Below, piece after piece: positions 14,592 to 21,202 of a stretch of DNA of 26,529 nt. How positions within the stretch are numbered: position 1 is the stretch's first letter; every line of letters begins with the position of its first letter. The stretch comes from CAYNFH01 sp964396385 (lineage in GTDB: Bacteria; Armatimonadota; Chthonomonadetes; Chthonomonadales; CAJBBX01), in the NCBI GenBank assembly GCA_964396385.1, contig CAYNFH010000072.1, positions 1 through 26,529 of the forward strand, given 5' to 3'. The notes beneath the pieces were generated by a model that was not told where the DNA came from, ran no database searches, and saw only the letters and a list, made by a program, of their open reading frames with translations. Both the position numbers and the translations under genes were made by a program.

Positions 14592-15659
14592 TTACGTGCC
14601 TTGACCGGCAGGCGGAGGCGGCCCGATCACTGCCCCGATCCTGTTCCGGAGGCGCTGGCGCAGTTGTTCCGGGCTTGTCCAGTCAATGGTGTTGTACTGC
14701 CGAACGTCAAAGTGGAGGTGTTCCAGAGCGTCCTTCCGGCAGGTGAATATCACCGGGATGCCGAGTCCCGCCGCAAATCCAGCCTCGTAGTAGACGCCTC
14801 CACGGTGGCCTGTAAAGTCCGCCACCATGAACCGGCACTTACGGATTTCCGCGATGATCTCGTCGTCAATCTTGTTCGCGTGCTCCTTCATATCCACCCG
14901 GAACCCTCGGTAGCCAGCGTCTTGGATGCCCGGCAGGAGGCCGTTTTCCAGGGCGTCCTGCACCTCCGGGCTGAACCACATAGCAATGAACGCTTGGAGC
15001 GGCTTCTGACCCGCCGTAGCCCGCTCCAGGTCGGCGATGCGGTTCCACCCTTCAGCCGTCACTACTATGTCCATCTCCTTCAGAGGAGCCATACCTGTGA
15101 GCGGGCCGGGCCTGTTCGTCAAGGTGGCGGGGTCTGGCTCTCGGAGGATGTAGCCGCTCTCGACTAGCTGCCACACCACGTATCCCATCACGTTCGGGTC
15201 CTCGGCGTAGAAGACAGGGTAATCGTAATCATGGAGCTTCAGCCTAGTCCCAGGTAGGCGGGACATGCTCCCAAGGTTGATGAGCGCACGGTCAAGCCGC
15301 TCAGACATGGTTGAGGGCCAGGTAGCCCAGATGTCCTGAAGGGATGCCGTGCCTGGCGCGCCGCCTGTGTCGGGCGGACTGTTTGCGAGTATCACGGGTA
15401 CAGAATCGTACTTGTGTCCGAAGGTCAGACGCACGATCTGGGCGCGACGAGTGTACGCCGATATTGCCGGCAGGCTTGCATAGTCGCCCGAAGCCCGCCG
15501 CTTCTCGAAATCGGCTCCGCGCGCATAGTTGTCTAGCACGAATTCCCCACATGTAGCGCAGGAGACACCGGAAGCCAACGCCACAAGCGGCCGGGGAACC
15601 AGATTATCCGTAGGTCGCGCCTGCCGTCCACACAGAGGACACTGTATCTGCTCACTCAT
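14592..15659 (-). CDS. Zinc-ribbon protein with nucleoside deoxyribosyltransferase-like domain
   Basis: 355 residues from the ATG at 15659, preceded by GAGGAA; the frame stays open upstream to 15911, but that part crosses the divergent promoter. C7, C10, C34 and C37 form a zinc ribbon. The middle (about 60-220) is alpha/beta and unassigned. Residues about 221-345 (F-I-A-M-W-F, then I-D-D-E-I at 264-268, D281 in V-A-D-F-T-G, and G-V-Y-Y-E292-A-G-F-A) resemble the nucleoside 2-deoxyribosyltransferase (NDT)/TIR-like superfamily, where the Glu after a tyrosine is the catalytic nucleophile. Domains of this kind occur in many defence effectors that break down nucleotides or NAD. Here a sensor ribbon plus NDT-like effector is possible; the substrate is unknown. 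Confidence 0.7.
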   Translation of the reverse strand: MSEQIQCPLCGRQARPTDNLVPRPLVALASGVSCATCGEFVLDNYARGADFEKRRASGDYASLPAISAYTRRAQIVRLTFGHKYDSVPVILANSPPDTGGAPGTASLQDIWATWPSTMSERLDRALINLGSMSRLPGTRLKLHDYDYPVFYAEDPNVMGYVVWQLVESGYILREPDPATLTNRPGPLTGMAPLKEMDIVVTAEGWNRIADLERATAGQKPLQAFIAMWFSPEVQDALENGLLPGIQDAGYRGFRVDMKEHANKIDDEIIAEIRKCRFMVADFTGHRGGVYYEAGFAAGLGIPVIFTCRKDALEHLHFDVRQYNTIDWTSPEQLRQRLRNRIGAVIGPPPPAGQGT

Positions 15660-15759
15660 CTCGCTTTCCTCACCATTCGTCTCATTCGCCGGCTTAGTCG
15701 TAGTTCCTCCTGATTTCCTGACGGGGCTGGTTTCCGGCTTCTGGTGGACCGCGCGAACC

Positions 15760-15789
15760 TTGACCATGGGCGCCACAGGATGATATAAT
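15760..15789 (+). promoter_or_regulatory. Near-consensus promoter of the recombinase operon
   Basis: TTGACC (15760-15765), 18-base spacer, perfect TATAAT (15784-15789). The transcript would start near 15796 and carry the small zinc-ribbon gene (ATG at 15816) and the recombinase. Confidence 0.8.
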
Positions 15790-15797
15790 ATCCTGTG
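15774..15797. promoter_or_regulatory. Palindrome covering the recombinase -10 box, candidate operator
   Basis: CACAGGAT (15774-15781) pairs exactly with ATCCTGTG (15790-15797) around an 8-base centre that contains most of TATAAT. A protein bound here would block the promoter. The binder could be the small zinc-ribbon protein, the XRE or the RHH protein; sequence alone does not say which. Confidence 0.6.
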
Positions 15798-15815
15798 TTC
15801 CCGTGGAGGTTCTGC

Positions 15816-16016
15816 ATGAGGACTAAAGAGGTGCGGGTGTCGTTCATCCGCCGGATACCCCTTGAGGAGAAGACTTGCCCTGTCTGTGGGAAGAGGTTCG
15901 AGGGTGTCCACCTACGGGTGTATTGCAGCGCAAAGTGCCGTGAGAAGGCACAGTGGGAGCGTACCGGCGCTAATCGGTCACAGGCCCGCCGAGAGAAGAA
16001 GCAGGAGCATCAGTGA
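15816..16016 (+). CDS. Small zinc-ribbon protein upstream of the recombinase
   Basis: 66 residues from the ATG at 15816, with GGAGG 6 bases upstream. C21, C24, C37 and C41 (C-P-V-C-G-K-R-F, then Y-C-S-A-K-C) form a zinc finger of the type seen in small putative DNA-binding proteins of mobile elements; a strongly basic tail (R-R-E-K-K-Q-E-H-Q) follows. Its stop overlaps the recombinase start (TGATG at 16014-16018), so the two proteins are made together. It could act as a recombination directionality factor or as a repressor at the palindrome; this is inference. Confidence 0.72.
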   Translation: MRTKEVRVSFIRRIPLEEKTCPVCGKRFEGVHLRVYCSAKCREKAQWERTGANRSQARREKKQEHQ

Positions 16017-17719
16017 TGAACCAGCCAAATATCGCCATCATCGTGCCGCGCGTGAGTAGCGGGAAGCAGGTTGAGGGCACGTCTTTGGACTCGCAGCAGG
16101 AAGCCTGCCTCCGCGTCGCTCAGGCGGAGAACGCGCACGTCTGCGCCATCTACCGGGACGAGGGCGTAAGCGGCAAGCTCTACCGCTCGCGAAAGGGGCT
16201 ACAGATGGCCCTCGCTGATATTGAGGCGGGGAGAGCCAACCTTCTGATCACAAGCAAGTTGGACAGGGCGGGCCGGGACGTGGAAGTGCTCCGAGCCATC
16301 AAGCGTCGGGTGGAAGCCGCTGGTGCTCGCCTATTGTTCGCGGACGGGATGAACTTCGAGCCGACCGCCGTAGGCCGGATGATGTTCACGCACCTCGCCG
16401 GGTATGCGGAGTACGAGGTCGATTTGACCCGCGAGCGGACTATGCTGGGCAAAGTCCGCACCGTCACGGAGACAGGGAAGCAGCCTGCCCGCGCGCTCAG
16501 CCCCTACGGCTACCACATCGTCAGCCAGAAGGACGTGCTCACGGGCCAGTTCTCGGCCGAGCTTCTGGGCAAGTACCAGATTGTAGAGGAGGAAGCCAGG
16601 TGGGCCGGGGAGATATTCCGGCGTTACGCTGGCGGGAGCAGCCTGCGCCAGATCACGCGCTGGCTCTACGAGCAGGGAGTTCCAACCCCGCGCAACGGCA
16701 ACTCTTGGTCCATGCCAACAGTGAAGAACATCATCCAGAATCCCGCCTACAAGGGGCAGCCGGTCTTCGGACGGTTCGCACGCCGTCTTGACGAGTCCCG
16801 CCTGGACAAGGGGTATTTACCGGCGTACTATGTTCGCCGCCCGGAGGCGGAATGGCTCCGCCTATCCGGTCCAGCCATCGTGACTGAGGAGTTGTGGGAA
16901 GCCTGCCAGAGCCGATTGGCGCATAACCAGGAGGTCTTTTCCGGGAACCCGAAGCACAAGCACTTTCTCAGCGGATACATGCTCTGCCCCACGTGCGGCA
17001 ACCGGATGCGGGCCAATACCCATGTGAGCGGTGTGGTCTATTACCGCTGCAAGAAGGCTTGGGCGGGGCGCAAGGACGGGGACGCCTGCCACCCAAAGCA
17101 GTATCGCGCTGACCAGGCGGACCCTGCTGTGCTCCGGGGAATGAGTGAAGCCGCCCATCGGCCAGAGCTGTTCGACCAGGCCGTTGGCGCATTTGATCGG
17201 GATCAGCAACGGCAGGCAGCTCCGGGGGAAGGTCAGGAGGTCGTCCGGCGGAAACTGGCGGAGTTGCAGGAGGAAGAGCGCGCCACGGTGACCGCACAGA
17301 TAGAAGGCATAAAGCAGGGGGCGAACCCGGCTGTCTATGCCGCTATCTTCGCGGACCAGGCAGCCCGGCGGAAGGAGCTTGAGACACGCCTGGAGGCGAT
17401 TGATAACCGGCCAGCTCCGTTGTCGGCAGCAGCCGTCCGCACTGCCGCAGAGAAGTACAAGAGCGTCCTGCGGGACGTGGACGAAGCCCTGTCAGCCCCG
17501 GAACTCTCAGTTGCAGAGAGGCGGGAGATCGTGCGGCCGATCCTCGATTCGGTTGTGCCGGGAACCGACCGCTACGAGGTCTATCTCCAGCCCCTTCAGT
17601 CCACGCCAGGAATGCCATCTGAAAAGGGTATCCAGATATTCTTCACGTGCGTCGCCTCCCGCAGGAACTCGCGCGATTCGCCCTGCGCCGGGTCCGACCA
17701 ATCCCGCAGCCGCCCGTAG
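16016..17719 (+). CDS. Large serine recombinase (integrase), C-terminus replaced by host sequence
   Basis: 567 residues in the integrated form, starting at the ATG at 16016 (AGGAG 8 bases upstream). The resolvase domain has R12-V-S14-S with S14 the expected nucleophile, and D83-R84-A-G-R87. In place of the usual tyrosine two residues before R12 there is V10-P11. The recombinase domain follows at about 160-300; C324, C327, C345 and C358 form the zinc ribbon, and a coiled coil spans about 400-470. Codons to I541 are element DNA. The last 26 residues and the stop (17717-17719) are read from the antisense strand of the host dehydrogenase gene. In the excised circle the frame instead continues at 2128 and ends after 24 residues. 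The function is integration and excision at the core sites. Confidence 0.93.
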   Translation: MNQPNIAIIVPRVSSGKQVEGTSLDSQQEACLRVAQAENAHVCAIYRDEGVSGKLYRSRKGLQMALADIEAGRANLLITSKLDRAGRDVEVLRAIKRRVEAAGARLLFADGMNFEPTAVGRMMFTHLAGYAEYEVDLTRERTMLGKVRTVTETGKQPARALSPYGYHIVSQKDVLTGQFSAELLGKYQIVEEEARWAGEIFRRYAGGSSLRQITRWLYEQGVPTPRNGNSWSMPTVKNIIQNPAYKGQPVFGRFARRLDESRLDKGYLPAYYVRRPEAEWLRLSGPAIVTEELWEACQSRLAHNQEVFSGNPKHKHFLSGYMLCPTCGNRMRANTHVSGVVYYRCKKAWAGRKDGDACHPKQYRADQADPAVLRGMSEAAHRPELFDQAVGAFDRDQQRQAAPGEGQEVVRRKLAELQEEERATVTAQIEGIKQGANPAVYAAIFADQAARRKELETRLEAIDNRPAPLSAAAVRTAAEKYKSVLRDVDEALSAPELSVAERREIVRPILDSVVPGTDRYEVYLQPLQSTPGMPSEKGIQIFFTCVASRRNSRDSPCAGSDQSRSRP

Positions 17720-20103
17720 TCCACCCACGTCCGCTTCATGTTGCCCGCGGAGGCCCGCTCCACCATGCCGCTCCCTTCGCGGCTGCCGAAGTACCACATC
17801 GCGTCCACGTCGTCGTGGCTCGCCAGCACCTCCGCCAGCGCTTCCTTGCGACCCGTCACGATGTTCAACACGCCCGCCGGCACGTCGGAGGTGTCCAGCA
17901 CCTGGTACAGGTCCGTCGCGGAGAGCGGGTGCGGCTCAGAGGGAACGGCGACCACCGCATTGCCCATGGCCATGGCCGGCAGCACCGTCGAGAGGAACCC
18001 CAGCAGCGGCCATCCGTCGGGGCAGGCGATCCCGATCACTCCAATGGGCTCGTTCATCGCCAGCGTCACGTTGCGGAAGGGAGTACCATGGATCGAGCCG
18101 TCGTACTTGTCCGCCAGCGCCGCATAGGTGTAGATGCGCCGCAGCGAGAGCTCCACCTCCTCGCCGCCCTCCCTGCCCGTCATTGCGCTGATTCGCGCCG
18201 CGAACTCGCCCGCGCGGGCCGCCAGGTTCTCCGCCAGGTAGTACAGCACCTGCGCCCGGTTGTGCGCCGTCGTCTGGCCCCATCCAACCGCGGCGTGGGC
18301 CGCCTCCACCGCGTTGCGGATGTCCTTGCGGTTGCCCTCGCCCACCTCGCCCAGCGTGCGGCCCTGCGCGTCCTTCACCACCAGGCTGTAGCCCGAGTCC
18401 GGCCGCGCCTGCTTCCCNNNNNNNNNNCCGATGTACAGCTTGGGCGTCCGGTCTATCTCCGGCACCGCCCCTTCGGCAATGCCCTCCGCCGTCGTGCCCG
18501 CCTGATACAGGCTGGAGACCTTCAGCGGCTGCCACTCCTCCGGCGAGGGCAGCCTCTTGCGCGCCCGCAGCTCCGCGGAGGGCCGCATCTCCCCGCGCAC
18601 CCGCGCCTTGTGGTGCTGCGCCGTGTGCGGCTGGTCCTCCCACGCAGGCTTTACGTACTCCCACAGCCCCTCGCGGCCGCCCTCCCGGCCGTAGCCGCTC
18701 TCCCGGTAGCCGCCGAAGCCGGACGCCGCGTCGAACAGGTTGGTGCTGTTGATCCAGACCGTCCCCGCCTGGAGCCTGGGCGCGATGTCCAGCGCCAGGT
18801 TGATACTCTCCGTCCAGACGCTGGCGGCGAGCCCGTACCGGGTGTTGTTGGCCAGCGCCACCGCCTCGGCCGGGGTGCGGAAGGTCATGGAGACCAGCAC
18901 CGGCCCGAAAATCTCCACCTGCGCTATCTCCGCGGCGGGCGAGACGTTCGTGAAGAGGGTGGGGGGGAAGAAACACCCCTCCTCGGGACACGACCACGAC
19001 GGCTGCCACATCGTCGCGCCGTCCTGCTCGCCCTGCCGCACCAGCCGCTGGATCTTCTCGAGCTGCACCGGCGCGATGATGGCGCCGATGTCCACCGCCT
19101 TGTCCAGCGGGTCGCCCACACGCAGAGTCTCCATCCGAGCGCGCAGCTTCTGCTCCAGCCGGCCCGCAATCCCCTCCTGCACCAGCAGCCGCGACCCCGC
19201 GCAGCACACCTGACCCTGGTTGAACCAGATGGCGTCCACCACACCCTCCACTACGCTCTCCAGGTCCGCGTCGTCGAACACCAGGAAGGGCGACTTGCCG
19301 CCCAACTCCAGCGACAGCCGCTTGCCGCTGCCCGCCGTGGCGCGCCGGATGATGCGACCCACCTCCGTCGAGCCGGTGAAGGCGATCTTGTTCACGTCCG
19401 GGTGGAGCACCACGAATTCGCCGGTCGCCCCGTCCCCGGTCACGATGTTGACCACCCCCGGAGGAAGCCCTATCTCCTGGCAGATCTCCGCGAAGCAGAG
19501 CGCCGTCAGCGGCGTGAACTCCGCCGGCTTGAGCACCACCGTGTTGCCCATGGCCAGCGCTGGCGCTATCTTCCACGCCAGCATCAGGAGCGGGAAGTTC
19601 CAGGGGATGATCTGCCCCACCACGCCCACCGGCACCTGGTCCGGCATCTCCGCCTCCATGAGGTGGGCCCAGCCGGCGTGGTGGTAGAAGTGGCGGGCGA
19701 CCAGCGGAATGTCGATGTCCCGCGTCTCCCGGATCGGCTTGCCGTTGTCCAGCGATTCGAGGACCGCGAGCAGCCGGGAGTGCTTCTGCACCTGCCGCGC
19801 GAACGCGTACAGGTACCGGGCGCGGCCGTGACCGCCCAGGGCTCCCCACCCGGGCTGGGCGCGCCGCGCCGCCTGCACGCCGGCGTCCACGTCCGCCGCG
19901 GATCCCTGCGCGATCCGCGCCAGCGGCTTGGAGGTGGCCGGGTTCGCCGTCTCGAAGAAGCGCCCTTCCGCGGGAGCATGCCACTCGCCGTCGATGAACA
20001 GCGTAAACTCTTCGCCGTGCTCCCGGATCCAGTCCAGCGCCGGGGCCGCGCTCTCCAGGGCCGGGCCGTACTCCATCGTCTCGAATATCTCCGCAACGCT
20101 CAT
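17596..20103 (-). CDS. ALDH16-like two-domain aldehyde dehydrogenase, C-terminus altered by integration
   Basis: 835 residues as read. The first domain is complete: N169 in P-W-N-F-P, K192, E266 (L-E-L-G-G-K) and C300 (G-Q-V-C-C-A-G-S-R) match the ALDH catalytic set with the usual 34-residue Glu-to-Cys spacing. The second domain (about 555-835) has only the NAD-fold part and no catalytic Cys, the layout of ALDH16. NAD(P)-dependent oxidation of aldehydes is expected. DeoC, encoded in the same block, releases acetaldehyde, so this enzyme may convert it to acetate; inference. The last 11 residues (I-P-F-S-D-G-I-P-G-V-D) are read from element DNA; the original end M-P-Y-G-E is at 2103-2120. A ten-N gap at 18418-18427 hides about four codons. 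Confidence 0.88.
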   Translation of the reverse strand: MSVAEIFETMEYGPALESAAPALDWIREHGEEFTLFIDGEWHAPAEGRFFETANPATSKPLARIAQGSAADVDAGVQAARRAQPGWGALGGHGRARYLYAFARQVQKHSRLLAVLESLDNGKPIRETRDIDIPLVARHFYHHAGWAHLMEAEMPDQVPVGVVGQIIPWNFPLLMLAWKIAPALAMGNTVVLKPAEFTPLTALCFAEICQEIGLPPGVVNIVTGDGATGEFVVLHPDVNKIAFTGSTEVGRIIRRATAGSGKRLSLELGGKSPFLVFDDADLESVVEGVVDAIWFNQGQVCCAGSRLLVQEGIAGRLEQKLRARMETLRVGDPLDKAVDIGAIIAPVQLEKIQRLVRQGEQDGATMWQPSWSCPEEGCFFPPTLFTNVSPAAEIAQVEIFGPVLVSMTFRTPAEAVALANNTRYGLAASVWTESINLALDIAPRLQAGTVWINSTNLFDAASGFGGYRESGYGREGGREGLWEYVKPAWEDQPHTAQHHKARVRGEMRPSAELRARKRLPSPEEWQPLKVSSLYQAGTTAEGIAEGAVPEIDRTPKLYIXXXXGKQARPDSGYSLVVKDAQGRTLGEVGEGNRKDIRNAVEAAHAAVGWGQTTAHNRAQVLYYLAENLAARAGEFAARISAMTGREGGEEVELSLRRIYTYAALADKYDGSIHGTPFRNVTLAMNEPIGVIGIACPDGWPLLGFLSTVLPAMAMGNAVVAVPSEPHPLSATDLYQVLDTSDVPAGVLNIVTGRKEALAEVLASHDDVDAMWYFGSREGSGMVERASAGNMKRTWVDYGRLRDWSDPAQGESREFLREATHVKNIWIPFSDGIPGVD
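17630..17638. repeat. attR core of the integrated element
   Basis: ATCCAGATA, identical to 2119-2127. Element DNA is on the left, the host dehydrogenase gene on the right. The deduced attP centre is CA at 17633-17634, flanked by GTATC (17628-17632) and GATA (17635-17638), completed by C at 2128 in the circle. Confidence 0.88.
18418..18427. other. Assembly gap of ten N
   Basis: Ten N inside the dehydrogenase gene. Reading frames on both sides agree if the true length is 1 modulo 3, as in the placeholder, but the actual number of bases is unknown. Confidence 0.95.
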
Positions 20104-20145
20104 AGAACCCTCACTCTACTTCATGTGGCTTAGCTCCGGGGAGAC

Positions 20146-20218
20146 GGATGACGGATGACGGACGGAAACGGCTTTCGGTGTTGGGGAGGATTCCGGATTC
20201 ATCCCTCATCCTTCATCC
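20146..20218. repeat. Hairpin of GGATGAC-type tandem units
   Basis: Tandem 7-mers GGATGAC at 20146-20165 are followed by their near complement at 20199-20218 (about 16 of 20 positions pair). It lies between the dehydrogenase gene and the permease gene of the leftward block, and could act as a transcript-processing or stabilising stem. Confidence 0.6.
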
Positions 20219-20225
20219 TTTGCTT

Positions 20226-21128
20226 TCACCCCTTCAGTCCTGTGACCGCGATTCCCTGAATGAACTGCTTCTGCGTGAAGAAGAACAGCACGAGGACCGG
20301 CGCGACCACGATGGTCGCCGCCGCCATCAGCAGGTTCCACTCCGTGCCGCCGTGCTGCGACTGGAACGACTGTAGCCCCAGCCCCAGCGTGAACAGCCGC
20401 TGGTCGGAGAGGTAGATGAGCGGGCCGAGGAAGTCGTTCCAGGTGCCCATGAAGGTGAAGAGCGCCACCACGGCCAGCGCAGGCTTGGCGAGCGGCAGCA
20501 CCACCTGGCTGAACGTGGCCCACTCGGAACAGCCGTCGATCTTCGCCGCCTCGCTCAGCTCAAACGGGATGGTCCGGAAAAACTGCCGCAGCAGGAAGAT
20601 GTTGAAGGCGCTCCCGAACCAGGCCGGAATCCACAGCGGCCGGAACGTGCCGACCCATCCCAGCTTCTCAAACAGCGCGAAGGTGGGCACCATCAGCACG
20701 GGGAAGGGGACCATCATGGTCGCCAGCGTCACCGCGAACAGCGCGTCTCGCCCCGGCCACCGCATCCGCGCGAAGGCGTACGCCACCAGCGCATTGGAGC
20801 AGACCGTCCCGGTCACCGCCAGGATGGCGATGAGGAGCGTATTGCGGCCATACACCAGGAAGGGGATGTACCCGAGCTTGTCGCTCTCGTACGTGAACGC
20901 TTTCGCGAAGTTGCCCCACTGGAACTGGGACGGCAAGTAGACCGGCGGGTTCCGCATGGTCTCGGAGAGCGGTTTTATCGCCGTATCGATCATCCAGAAC
21001 AGCGGGAACAGAAACGCGATGGAGAAGAGGATCAGCACCACGTGCAGCACCCAGGCATGCCGCTGCACGCCCGGCCGGTGCCGCACCCTAGTCTCCGTCC
21101 TCGCCGCCTGTAATGGATAAGTCGCCAT
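20226..21128 (-). CDS. Sugar ABC transporter permease, MalG type
   Basis: 300 residues. Inner membrane permease of the carbohydrate-uptake (CUT1) ABC family. About six membrane segments are visible, with a basic N-terminus. E-A-A-K-I-D-G-C-S-E-W near residues 195-205 is the EAA loop that contacts the ATPase, and V-V-L-P-L-A-K-P-A follows as usual. Together with the MalF-type permease and binding protein upstream it would form the importer for an unknown sugar or glycoside. No ATPase gene is in the window, so a shared MsmX/UgpC-type ATPase elsewhere is likely. Its 5' gap contains a 26-bp-arm hairpin. Confidence 0.88.
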   Translation of the reverse strand: MATYPLQAARTETRVRHRPGVQRHAWVLHVVLILFSIAFLFPLFWMIDTAIKPLSETMRNPPVYLPSQFQWGNFAKAFTYESDKLGYIPFLVYGRNTLLIAILAVTGTVCSNALVAYAFARMRWPGRDALFAVTLATMMVPFPVLMVPTFALFEKLGWVGTFRPLWIPAWFGSAFNIFLLRQFFRTIPFELSEAAKIDGCSEWATFSQVVLPLAKPALAVVALFTFMGTWNDFLGPLIYLSDQRLFTLGLGLQSFQSQHGGTEWNLLMAAATIVVAPVLVLFFFTQKQFIQGIAVTGLKG

Positions 21129-21139
21129 ACCTAAGACCC

Positions 21140-21199
21140 GGTGTTCAGGTGTTCAGGTGTTCAGGTCCGGAAGCCTGAACACCTGAACACCTGAACACC
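21140..21199. repeat. Perfect 26-bp-arm hairpin of GTGTTCAG units
   Basis: The left arm (21140-21165) is three 8-9-base units of GTGTTCAG; the right arm (21174-21199) is its exact reverse complement; the loop is TCCGGAAG. It sits in the 74-base gap between two permease genes that should be transcribed together, so it would form a very stable stem in the operon mRNA. Effects could include differential stability or partial termination. Confidence 0.85.
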
Positions 21200-21202
21200 T
21201 TC

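Larger units (their letters stand above)
15660..15815. promoter_or_regulatory. Divergent control region of the recombinase and NDT-like operons
   Basis: About 155 bases between the starts of the leftward NDT-like gene and the rightward zinc-ribbon/recombinase genes. It contains the promoter at 15760-15789, the palindrome at 15774-15797 and ribosome sites for both directions. Because the palindrome is symmetric it could regulate either or both operons. Confidence 0.6.
2119..17638. mobile_element. Integrated element carrying a large serine recombinase
   Basis: Both ends carry ATCCAGATA (2119-2127 and 17630-17638). The host ALDH16-like gene is split exactly at this core and its last codons lie beyond the left end. 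The recombinase gene is at the right end and reads into the core, the usual position for a site-specific integrase. Cargo between the ends: a TOPRIM/DUF3987 replication protein, regulators of the RHH and XRE types, two ATPase-less protease-domain proteins, zinc-ribbon proteins and several unknown genes. No capsid, terminase, tail, relaxase or type IV secretion gene is recognisable, so it is neither a complete phage nor a self-transmissible conjugative element. A satellite, a helper-dependent element or a plasmid-like integrative element is possible. Confidence 0.92.

Noticed and set aside
15660..15911. N-terminal extension of the NDT-like protein
   Set aside because: Crosses the promoter and palindrome of the divergent operon; the start at 15659 has a ribosome site and puts the zinc ribbon at the N-terminus.
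2119..17638. Element as a complete prophage or conjugative element
   Set aside because: No terminase, portal, capsid, tail, relaxase or mating-pair genes are recognisable among the cargo.
17647..20133. 828-codon plus-strand frame opposite the dehydrogenase gene
   Set aside because: Mirrors the codon structure of the real ALDH16-like gene on the other strand; composition is dominated by Arg/His/Pro; no domain match.
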